Under the pieces are notes generated by a model. It made no database searches and had not been told where the DNA came from. It saw only the letters and a program-made list of their open reading frames with translations. Made by a program: the position numbers and the translations under genes. From Holosporaceae bacterium (GTDB lineage: Bacteria > Pseudomonadota > Alphaproteobacteria > UBA3830), in assembly GCA_031258475.1 (NCBI GenBank), contig JAIRMS010000061.1, positions 1-9,483 of the forward strand: a stretch of 9,483 nucleotides of DNA, given 5' to 3'. Below are positions 1 to 6,353 of this stretch, piece after piece. Each line of letters begins with the position of its first letter. Positions within the stretch are counted from its first letter, which is position 1.

Positions 1-48
1 CTATGTGATATTTTAGATCGTATAGACTGTGGCTACCTCTTCTATAAT

Positions 49-1383
49 TCATGAACATATAATACTAAAGTGTTCGCCTAAAGGCGAGGGTGTTAACCCA
101 TCCCACGTAACAACATAAAAAGCAGCGTTCATTTTATGTCGAACATATAGCTTTTTCGGGTACAGAAATTTATAAAGATCCCCCGCCGTATCAGGACACC
201 ACGCTCTGTGATCGCATCTAATAGGCTTTCCAAGATCGAGCATAAGAGCAAAATCGCTGAGTGAATTTATAAACAATGTATTTCTGCCATTATGACTCAA
301 CAATGCCAGCCCAATTATTTGGAAAATTTCCACAACATTAGAAAATAATAATCTTGTGCGCCCTTCCTGCGATGACAAAAGCTGATACATTTGTTTCTTT
401 ACTTCCTCGATATTTTGACATACTGTAGTACTAATAGTTCCGTTAAAGCCTTCAACAAAAGATTCCTGAATGGGCTGTGGGGCTTTTTCTAAATTCCTCC
501 AAAAAACATCTAATGCCAGTTTATCAGGCGCGGCATTCGTAATACGAGACATAAATTGAGTCGTTCTATCCATTCCAAGCCTGTGTGCGGCATCAAAAGA
601 ATCTGACGTTGTTGAATGTCCGCTTTCATGATATGGAACATATCCCGGCACGACATCGTTGTCGGTATAGGCAAAAACGCTGGGATCAACTTCTGCCATA
701 GCAAAAGGAGACTCAAAAAAAGAGCGCCAGCATGAATCGTCTTCATAATCCACGGTGATAGAATTGCAATCCGATTCCGATAATTGCGATTTGACGACGC
801 TAAATTTATGCGTTTGCGCGACTATGCCATTGGCAATTTTAGTAGATTGGGATGGGATTGATAAAATTTTTGCAATCAGAGCGACAAATAAATTACGATA
901 TATTTTACTTTTCATGCAAGTTGCGCGTATATCGTTCAGGATCCTTGTTTTAAACGGGGCATCGGAAAAACTGACTACTCCTTGAAAAAAAATCATTACG
1001 CAATTAACCGCCTGTTCCGGTGGAGCTTCCAGAATTGACAGGCAACATTGTTTCATATTATCGTGTAACTGCATGGCGCCAATCAAAGAAGCAGCATCCA
1101 TATACCGCACTTCATCAATCTGGATTCCGCGCTGGCCAAACATTGTTGTCAATGAGCCAACTGCAGATATTTCATCGGGGTTTGGAACACGGGAAGACGC
1201 CAACAATTCAGCAAAAACAGCATTTGATAACAGGGGTATTAGCTTTTCCTTTTCTGCGACTGTTGCCGCTGTGCGAAATTGTTTAATGGTGTCGTCCGTT
1301 ACCTCCGATCCGGCCGAATTCATACTATGCGCATCCAAAATCGTAGACATGGACAGCGCGAATACAACATGCATTATCTTCAT
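49..1383 (-). CDS. Predicted secreted protein of unknown function with a HESGH motif
   Basis: I do not recognise this 444-residue protein. The chosen ATG at 1383 follows GAGGA at an 8-base spacing and begins a good signal peptide (MKIMHVVFALSMSTILDAHS), so the mature protein should be periplasmic or exported. The reading frame stays open back to a GTG at 1452, but that start has no ribosome binding site and would bury the signal sequence behind 23 residues. The mature part is mixed polar and helical, with about ten cysteines (for example a CC pair near residue 113, and two cysteines near 390 and 396), which would suit disulphides outside the cytoplasm. Residues 252-256 read HESGH, formally an HExxH zinc-protease pattern, with another His 11 residues later. 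The surroundings (PGYVPY before, STTSDSF after) are not the usual hydrophobic helix, so catalysis is unproven. It has its own promoter and is separated from the rnhA operon by a repeat element. It could be a host-interaction factor, but that is inference only. Confidence 0.72.
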   Translation of the reverse strand: MKIMHVVFALSMSTILDAHSMNSAGSEVTDDTIKQFRTAATVAEKEKLIPLLSNAVFAELLASSRVPNPDEISAVGSLTTMFGQRGIQIDEVRYMDAASLIGAMQLHDNMKQCCLSILEAPPEQAVNCVMIFFQGVVSFSDAPFKTRILNDIRATCMKSKIYRNLFVALIAKILSIPSQSTKIANGIVAQTHKFSVVKSQLSESDCNSITVDYEDDSCWRSFFESPFAMAEVDPSVFAYTDNDVVPGYVPYHESGHSTTSDSFDAAHRLGMDRTTQFMSRITNAAPDKLALDVFWRNLEKAPQPIQESFVEGFNGTISTTVCQNIEEVKKQMYQLLSSQEGRTRLLFSNVVEIFQIIGLALLSHNGRNTLFINSLSDFALMLDLGKPIRCDHRAWCPDTAGDLYKFLYPKKLYVRHKMNAAFYVVTWDGLTPSPLGEHFSIICS

Positions 1384-1483
1384 TTTCTTTATCCTCACAA
1401 AATAGAAAACCCCACAGAGAAGCTTTGAAAAAGCAACACTGTAAAACTGCACGAAGAAAACAAAAACAATTAAAAATTTATTT

Positions 1484-1512
1484 AGAATGCCATATATTTT
1501 GGATTATGTCAA
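1484..1512 (-). promoter_or_regulatory. Sigma-70 type promoter of the secreted-protein gene
   Basis: On the minus strand a perfect TTGACA (1512-1507) is followed after 17 bases by CATTCT (1489-1484). Transcription would begin near 1477, giving a leader of about 94 bases before the ATG at 1383. The -10 box matches the consensus at only three of six positions, but the -35 box and the spacing are ideal. The leader contains a small GCTTT/AAAGC hairpin (1422-1434). The promoter shows the gene is probably transcribed independently of the rnhA operon upstream. Confidence 0.6.
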
Positions 1513-1549
1513 GTAATTTGCATTCAATTGAGCAACTTTTATTTAAAAG

Positions 1550-1574
1550 ATATTTTTCTTTTTTAGAAAAATAT
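1550..1574. repeat. Perfect 10-bp AT-rich inverted repeat
   Basis: ATATTTTTCT (1550-1559) and its exact reverse complement (1565-1574) flank a loop of five T. The repeat sits about 40 bases upstream of the -35 box of the secreted-protein gene. It could be a regulator binding site, an upstream promoter element, or simply a chance AT-rich palindrome. The arms contain hardly any G or C, so it is a poor candidate for an intrinsic terminator. Confidence 0.5.
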
Positions 1575-1630
1575 TGATCAAGGCTAGAATTTTGCAGGCT
1601 TCACGCCGCACTTCCGGTCCACGTCCTCTG

Positions 1631-1867
1631 ATATGGGCGAATCACTTTGAAAGTGAGCAGTCAGCATTTAGCTTGATCGCAGACGCGTAGCCGAGGGGGA
1701 ATGGATTGCTTCGCTCGCAATGACGAAGAGAGGTAATATTGCTTCGCTGCGCCCGCAATGACGAAATAGTGTTGTTTTAGAGACACTCACGATCGTCATT
1801 GCGAGGAGCAGAGCGACGAGGCAATCCAGAAAATAAAAATCGCATTTTCAAAGTGACTCATCTATAT
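1631..1867. mobile_element. MITE-like palindromic repeat element
   Basis: This non-coding element of about 237 bases has imperfect terminal inverted repeats of roughly 25 bases that share an uninterrupted TCACTTTGAAA (1642-1652, inverse at 1846-1856) and begin beside TA dinucleotides. Inside are three related units: ATTGC...CGCAATGACGA in direct orientation at 1703-1726 and 1738-1764, and the inverse (CGTCATTGCGAGG...GCAATCC) at 1793-1827. The outer units can pair over 7 plus 13 bases, with an 11-base insertion in the right arm, so the element can fold into a strong cruciform or RNA hairpin. The left end also contains the palindrome TCACTTTGAAAGTGA. From memory, 'GTCATTGCGAG...GCAATCC' repeats are scattered in many bacterial genomes. 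It contains no transposase, so any movement would need one supplied in trans. The exact ends are inferred. Confidence 0.65.
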
Positions 1868-2044
1868 ACACAATTACGCCGAGAAATTGAATTTTTTGAG
1901 CACATGGAAGTTGTCATTAACCCCTGAGGATTGAATTCCCCGCAGCTCTGCCGCGAAAAAAGAGCAGAAATACAGCACATCTATTCCCAACTCTGGAATT
2001 TGCCATAATAGCCGCAGTAAATGCCAAGCGAGGGTAGTAAATTT
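1868..2044. other. Intergenic region downstream of rnhA
   Basis: I find no gene, RNA or convincing terminator in this stretch. The only structure noticed is a weak ATTCC/GGAAT stem at about 1984-2007 without a following T run. Transcription from the ileS operon may therefore end at the hairpins of the neighbouring repeat element or by Rho. Confidence 0.4.
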
Positions 2045-2467
2045 TTAGCATTGAGATTTGGCGAGCTTGTCTACGCGTTCATTAAAATTGTGTCCAGAAT
2101 GTCCCTCTACCCAGTGCCACGAGATTTTATGATGTCTTGATAATAGCAGTAGCCTGAGCCATAGATCTTTGTTTTTTACCGGTTTTCTTTCAGAATTTAT
2201 CCATTTATTTTTTATCCATCCGTTTATCCAGGTGGTTATGCCGTTTATCAGGTATTGGCTGTCGGTGTATAGTTCCACGGAGCAAGTTTCTTTCAATTCT
2301 TCCAGTGCTCTGATGGCGGCCATTAGCTCCATGCGATTATTTGTGGAATCAGTTTCCCCACCGCTCAATTCCCTTTCGGTGGACTCGCATATAATGATCG
2401 CGCCCCATCCTCCTGGGCCAGGATTTCCTTTGCAGGCTCCGTCCGTGTAAATTACTACCTGTTTCAT
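2045..2467 (-). CDS. rnhA: Ribonuclease HI
   Basis: This 140-residue protein is a full-length RNase HI, which cuts the RNA strand of RNA-DNA hybrids in the cytoplasm and removes R-loops and primer RNA. The four metal-binding acidic residues are present: Asp9 in YTDGACKGNPGPGG, Glu47 in NNRMELMA, Asp69 in YTDSQY and Asp133 in NERVDKLA. The catalytic-loop His123 is in WVEGHSGH. The basic, tryptophan-rich stretch of residues 80-100 (INGWIKNKW...) corresponds to the handle region that grips the substrate. The ATG overlaps the dapF stop as ATGA, with GGGAG upstream inside dapF, so translation is probably coupled. It is the last gene of the operon that starts at ileS. Confidence 0.97.
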   Translation of the reverse strand: MKQVVIYTDGACKGNPGPGGWGAIIICESTERELSGGETDSTNNRMELMAAIRALEELKETCSVELYTDSQYLINGITTWINGWIKNKWINSERKPVKNKDLWLRLLLLSRHHKISWHWVEGHSGHNFNERVDKLAKSQC

Positions 2468-3291
2468 ATCTCTATTTCTCCCTGAAAAACGTGGAAAGCC
2501 GGTCCAGTTTGGAAAATATTCATCTCCTCATCGAGAGAAATAGTCAACGATCCTCCCTTTTGATTTATTAAAATATCAGTTGCCGGAATAACGTTGCTAA
2601 CATGTGCGACGATAGCCACCGCGCACGCTCCGCTGCCGCAGGCAAACGTCAATCCTACTCCCCGTTCGAAAACGGAAAGAGCAATCTCGTTTTCCGATAC
2701 AACACAGGCAAAGGAAACATTTATTTTGTTCCTGAACAATGGATGACTCTTCAGCGAAGGCCCGACGGACATTATGTCTTTTTCATTCAAAATATCCCGG
2801 GAAAACAGGACCAGATGCGGATTTCCCACGGAAACACAGGAAGCGTGATAAATTCCCAGATTTTTCGGCAGGTTTAGCTCTTCCAGGACAGATAACGGAT
2901 CGACTCCGACTTTTGATATGCCGATATCTTCGGAATCGAAACTAGGCTGTCCCATTCCTACACGGATTTCGCCATTTGTTTTGATAGAGTGCGATTTTCC
3001 CGCCGATTCCAATGTGAATTTCGACAATCCGCAGCGCTTCTGCATCAGGAGTCCCAGACATCTGGCTGCATTTCCGCAAATTTCCGCTTCGCTTCCGTCT
3101 GGATTGAAAAATCTGGCCAGAATTTTATCTCCCTGTTTTCCGTACAAAACTAGCTGATCACAGCCAATGCCGTAATTTCTATCACATAAATTGATAATAA
3201 AGTCTTTATCCGGTTTTTTAGAAAATTGGCTCGCATCGATTATTATAAAATCGTTGCCAAGTCCTTGCATCTTATCGAATTCTATTAACAT
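2464..3291 (-). CDS. dapF: Diaminopimelate epimerase
   Basis: DapF converts LL- to meso-diaminopimelate in the cytoplasm, the direct precursor for peptidoglycan cross-links and for lysine. The 275-residue length is normal for the family. The two active-site cysteines are both present: Cys72 in the signature NPDGSEAEICGNAARC and Cys218 in ERGVGLTFACGSGAC. The N-terminal FDKMQGLGNDFIIID and the GNPHLVLF segment (about 156-163) are also typical. It overlaps the end of pgi by 7 bases and has no clear ribosome binding site, so it probably depends on translation of pgi. An intact DapF implies that the organism still makes a DAP-type cell wall, unlike wall-less intracellular relatives. Confidence 0.97.
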   Translation of the reverse strand: MLIEFDKMQGLGNDFIIIDASQFSKKPDKDFIINLCDRNYGIGCDQLVLYGKQGDKILARFFNPDGSEAEICGNAARCLGLLMQKRCGLSKFTLESAGKSHSIKTNGEIRVGMGQPSFDSEDIGISKVGVDPLSVLEELNLPKNLGIYHASCVSVGNPHLVLFSRDILNEKDIMSVGPSLKSHPLFRNKINVSFACVVSENEIALSVFERGVGLTFACGSGACAVAIVAHVSNVIPATDILINQKGGSLTISLDEEMNIFQTGPAFHVFQGEIEI

Positions 3292-4448
3292 AGGCTTTCA
3301 CTTAGAAAGTCTTTGGTGAGAATTTTTCCGCGTTCCACCGCCGGTTGATTGGAAAAATCCACCCCGATTGCTTTGCAAACACAAACGACTTCCAGCATGA
3401 AATGCATGAACAAAGCGCCGAGAATTTTCGGTGTGATTTGAGGGACTTCTATTTTTCTGGCGTTGTATTTTTTTTCCAGAATGGATGCGATGGTCGCGTT
3501 GCACTGGGCTCTGAAAATATCGGCCATTGTCTTTTGTCTTATGTATGCAAACGATGGGGGAACATTTGAAGAGATTCGCAGCTCTGTTTCCTGATTTTCG
3601 AAAAAAAATGTGAAGCACTTGTCCCTGGCTCCATCCAGATATAGCTGTAGTTGACTATGCTGATCGACCGAGCCGATGGCGGTCAAAGGAGTAATGCCGA
3701 TTCCGGATTTTCCCGTGCTTTCGGCGTATAACTGGGCAAGCCACATTCCGAATGGCGCCAGCTTGTCCGAATAGATAAACGAAACGTGCTGAAATATATT
3801 CTCACGAAAACTTTTCAAGACAAAAGAGGCTCCTTTCTGAGCTTCGTGGAAATAACTTTCGAGGATTTTTCTTCCTCCTGATCGAATTTCCCTTGGATCT
3901 ATACCGCAGAGCAGAGCTGGAAGCATTCCGACAATTGAAAACACCGAAAATCTGCCTCCAATTGTTTTTGGATGATCCAGACATAGAAAATCAAATTTAT
4001 TTGCAATTTCTCTCAACGAGGACTGCCTATCTTCAGTGATAACGACAAACTTATCTTCTTTATCCCGCAAGATATCCAGCGCGAGCATGGTTTGGCAGAT
4101 GGTTTCCAGAGTTTCTCCGGATTTGGAAATGCTCAGAAAGCCCGTATCCTCCGGATTGATTTCATTGAGTACTTTTTGCAAAGTGGATGGATCGAGATTG
4201 TTGATGAATTTTACGTTTTCACTTCCAGAAACGGCTTGGATGCATTGTCCGCCTAGGCTTGATCCACCCGTGCCGAAAATAATAAAATTTTTATGATCCA
4301 TCCACTTTTTTAAACGTGGATTCTGTAAATCTTCCAGATCTTTCGTGGATTTTACGATTGAAAAACAGTCTAAACTCGCAAAATCCTCGGAAGAGAGGTC
4401 CAACGACGGACGTTCTTCTGGAAAAAGTATAGACTGGCTAATTAGCAT
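3285..4448 (-). CDS. pgi: Glucose-6-phosphate isomerase (short form)
   Basis: PGI interconverts glucose-6-phosphate and fructose-6-phosphate in the cytoplasm, linking glycolysis or gluconeogenesis with sugar precursors for envelope polymers. The two sugar-isomerase (SIS) domains are recognisable: FGTGGSSLGGQ (58-68) and SISKSGETLET (106-116) for phosphate binding, TIGGRFSVFSIVGM (162-175) as family signature 1 with Arg166, AESTGK with the likely catalytic Glu243, SVDQHSQLQLYLDG with His264, and FSNQPAVERGK (365-375) as the C-terminal signature. At 387 residues it is much shorter than E. coli PGI (about 550), mainly at the N terminus and in loops, but no core motif is missing. Compact PGIs of about 400 residues are, as far as I recall, found in some alphaproteobacteria. 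It overlaps the M16 gene by 11 bases and dapF by 7; a weak GAGA precedes the ATG. Confidence 0.93.
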   Translation of the reverse strand: MLISQSILFPEERPSLDLSSEDFASLDCFSIVKSTKDLEDLQNPRLKKWMDHKNFIIFGTGGSSLGGQCIQAVSGSENVKFINNLDPSTLQKVLNEINPEDTGFLSISKSGETLETICQTMLALDILRDKEDKFVVITEDRQSSLREIANKFDFLCLDHPKTIGGRFSVFSIVGMLPALLCGIDPREIRSGGRKILESYFHEAQKGASFVLKSFRENIFQHVSFIYSDKLAPFGMWLAQLYAESTGKSGIGITPLTAIGSVDQHSQLQLYLDGARDKCFTFFFENQETELRISSNVPPSFAYIRQKTMADIFRAQCNATIASILEKKYNARKIEVPQITPKILGALFMHFMLEVVCVCKAIGVDFSNQPAVERGKILTKDFLSESLC

Positions 4449-5739
4449 TTTTTTTCTCGGCAGGTGTTAAGATCGAAATGACGCATGGGTCATTCCTAAA
4501 AATCGCCTTTGCCTGAGAATGCACTTCGTTCAGGTCGAACTTATCTATGAATTGATCGTATGACTTCAGGAAGTCGAAATCGTAGCAGGCTCCTATTTTT
4601 TTCGATATCCAATTGACGAAATCTATAACGTCCACCTCTATGTTAAACACGTTATTTGCGTTGTATAGTTTTCTCGCGGCTTTTTTCGCCTGCTCTTCGG
4701 TGATTTTTTCAGATGCTATGTACTTGATTTCCGAAAGAACCGCCGTTACTACTTCCTCTACTTTGTCGGAATTTTTGGAAGTTATCGTCATACAAAAATC
4801 TCCGCAATCATGGTTCCAAAACGAGTAACTGAATGATATCGAAGCCGCAATTTTTTGAGTCTCGACTAAATTTTTCTGAAGAACCTCACCCAAATGGTTT
4901 ATAAAAATTTCAGCTGCGAGTGCTTTGCCTTTCTCGTTTCTGTAATTCGGAATTCTCCAGTACATCTCTATGATCGGAACGCTCACCTGGGAACTTGATC
5001 TGGTAATTCTTGTGGTTGATCCGTGGTGCGGAGGTTCCTGTAGCCGATTAATAGTGGATTCGATTTTTTCCTTCGAGAAACATTTATTGACCATTTCCAG
5101 TGCGCGCTTTTTATCAACTTTTCCGGCGATAATTAGCGTGGCGCGACCGTTGACATAGTTTCTGTTCTTGAAATTTTTTACATCCTCTTCGGATATCGAC
5201 CTGAGACTATCCACGTCACAGCTTGATCCATAACCGGAATGCCAATACAACGATTTCCTAGCTTCGTGTCGGACGCGATTTCTGTCAATCTGTTGATCTT
5301 CTGAAATTTGCTGCTCTATAATTTTTTTGCTTTCATTTAAATCGCTCGACGAAAACGTAAAACCGGAAAAAGTTGCGCCGAGATTATTTATAAATCCATC
5401 GAGATTTTCGGTTTTTCCATAAAAATAATATTCGCTTTGATCGTAACCTACGTAGGAATTGCTTTCCAACCTATACTGAGGAGGATCTGCGTCGGCTTTT
5501 TCTTTTAATTTTCTGGAAAACATATGGCAGAGTAGATTTGCAACGCCGCGTTTGTCGGTTTCATCAGTGCTACCGGAAGAAACACACAGCACGACCAACA
5601 AAGAGTCTGCCCGTGGAGTATCCACAAAAATAACCGACAGGCCGTTTTCTAACTTCTGGAAAGAAGCCCCACGATATCTTTCGGCCTCTGAATTAAAAAG
5701 GACCAAAAAACCAAAAAGAACGATAAATTTTTTAAACAT
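4438..5739 (-). CDS. Secreted M16-family peptidase homologue, zinc site degenerate
   Basis: The 433-residue protein starts with a signal peptide (MFKKFIVLFGFLVLFNSEA) and has the two-lobed fold of M16 (pitrilysin/processing-peptidase) proteins. The N-terminal lobe has QKLENGLSVIFVDTP and SSGSTDETDKRGVANLL; the C-terminal lobe begins near 235 with VPIIEMYWRIPNYRN. In active members the inverted zinc motif HxxEH follows that Gly-rich lead. Here it reads N68-L-L-C71-H72, so the first zinc ligand and the catalytic Glu are lost and only the last His is kept; the distal Glu (about 142, in IIEQQISEDQQ) remains. It is most likely a non-catalytic subunit or pseudoprotease in the periplasm. Alphaproteobacteria often have a catalytic and a non-catalytic M16 gene side by side, but only one is present here. 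GAGGT precedes the ATG, and it lies 24 bases after the small lipoprotein gene. Confidence 0.88.
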   Translation of the reverse strand: MFKKFIVLFGFLVLFNSEAERYRGASFQKLENGLSVIFVDTPRADSLLVVLCVSSGSTDETDKRGVANLLCHMFSRKLKEKADADPPQYRLESNSYVGYDQSEYYFYGKTENLDGFINNLGATFSGFTFSSSDLNESKKIIEQQISEDQQIDRNRVRHEARKSLYWHSGYGSSCDVDSLRSISEEDVKNFKNRNYVNGRATLIIAGKVDKKRALEMVNKCFSKEKIESTINRLQEPPHHGSTTRITRSSSQVSVPIIEMYWRIPNYRNEKGKALAAEIFINHLGEVLQKNLVETQKIAASISFSYSFWNHDCGDFCMTITSKNSDKVEEVVTAVLSEIKYIASEKITEEQAKKAARKLYNANNVFNIEVDVIDFVNWISKKIGACYDFDFLKSYDQFIDKFDLNEVHSQAKAIFRNDPCVISILTPAEKKNAN

Positions 5740-5763
5740 AACTACCTCGCCACGAGACTTATC

Positions 5764-5892
5764 CTATTTCAAACAAGGAGGAATCAACAGCGGATTATTC
5801 TCTTTTGCTTTTTTCACGGCGATTTTATCGTTTTCATAGTTCCCGCATCCGACTAAAAACACACACCATAGCATTACAACAAAGATTCTCAT
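5764..5892 (-). CDS. Small lipoprotein, minimal DUF3035-like
   Basis: This 42-codon gene is easily missed. Its ATG overlaps the lspA stop as ATGA and follows a strong AAGGAG four bases upstream. The product begins MRIFVVMLWCVFLVGCGN, a typical lipoprotein signal with lipobox LVGC and lipidated Cys16, so it should be anchored to a membrane on the periplasmic side after processing by the signal peptidase encoded just before it. After about 17 polar, charged residues it ends in NNPLLIPPCLK. The PL-x-(I/L)-PP core resembles the conserved start of DUF3035 lipoproteins, which from memory occupy this position between lspA and M16 genes in alphaproteobacteria but are usually at least twice as long. 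It may be a shrunken version of that family, or a truncated relic. The strong ribosome binding site and tight packing argue for expression. The function is unknown. Confidence 0.75.
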   Translation of the reverse strand: MRIFVVMLWCVFLVGCGNYENDKIAVKKAKENNPLLIPPCLK

Positions 5893-6353
5893 ACTTCTCC
5901 TTCTTTATGCGAAACAAAAAATAAAACAAACGCCCCTATCACAATCGCGCTATCTGCGATATTAAAAGCAGGCCAATGGTAGGTTAGCAGATGAAAGTCC
6001 AGGAAATCAATAACGGCTTTATGAACGGCTCTGTCCACTAAATTTCCAATTGCTCCACCTGCGATTAAACTTACGGGAAGACGATATAACGCGTGGTTCT
6101 TTGCCCACACGCACAGTGATACGATCATGGCAAGCGAAATAAGAGCAAAAACAAAGGGAGGCAAAACTCCGCTTAGCAGTCCGAATGTTATCCCTCGATT
6201 TTCTACTCTTACTATATTAAAAAATGGCAAGACGAATACGCTTTCTCCGACACGCAAAGACTCCACGATGGAAAATTTCGATATCTGATCGCCCAGTAAA
6301 ACGAAAAAAGCGACGCCTAGACTTGAGTTAAAACCTTTTGGCACCTTACGCAT
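5889..6353 (-). CDS. lspA: Lipoprotein signal peptidase (signal peptidase II)
   Basis: LspA is an inner-membrane aspartyl protease that removes the signal peptide from diacylglyceryl-modified prolipoproteins. The 154-residue length and four hydrophobic segments (about 12-30, 40-60 with a re-entrant part, 65-85, 93-103 and 130-148) fit the family. Conserved elements are DQISK (22-26), NRGITFGLL with Asn52, GNLVDR (103-108), VIDFLDF with Asp116 and FNIADS with Asp134; the last two Asp correspond to the catalytic dyad. The ATG at 6353 lies inside the end of ileS (37-base overlap) and is preceded by GAGG at a 7-base spacing. The ileS-lspA pairing is common across bacteria. The next gene encodes a probable substrate. 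Confidence 0.97.
   Translation of the reverse strand: MRKVPKGFNSSLGVAFFVLLGDQISKFSIVESLRVGESVFVLPFFNIVRVENRGITFGLLSGVLPPFVFALISLAMIVSLCVWAKNHALYRLPVSLIAGGAIGNLVDRAVHKAVIDFLDFHLLTYHWPAFNIADSAIVIGAFVLFFVSHKEGEV

Noticed and set aside
1384..1452. GTG start at 1452 for the secreted protein
   Set aside because: It lacks a ribosome binding site, while the ATG at 1383 has GAGGA at a good distance and starts a clean signal peptide.
1577..1641. Possible small RNA (for example an SRP-like GGAAG segment) between the AT palindrome and the repeat
   Set aside because: A CCGGAAG stretch occurs on the minus strand, but the conserved partner motif and a closing stem are missing.
1703..1827. CRISPR-like array
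   Set aside because: There are only three diverged units, one inverted, with unequal spacing and no cas genes. They fit a palindromic repeat element.
1868..2044. Intrinsic terminator after rnhA
   Set aside because: I looked for a GC-rich stem followed by a T run on the minus strand and found only weak stems without a T run.
2602..3157. Plus-strand open frames opposite dapF
   Set aside because: These are shadows of a well-conserved gene, with no recognisable domain.
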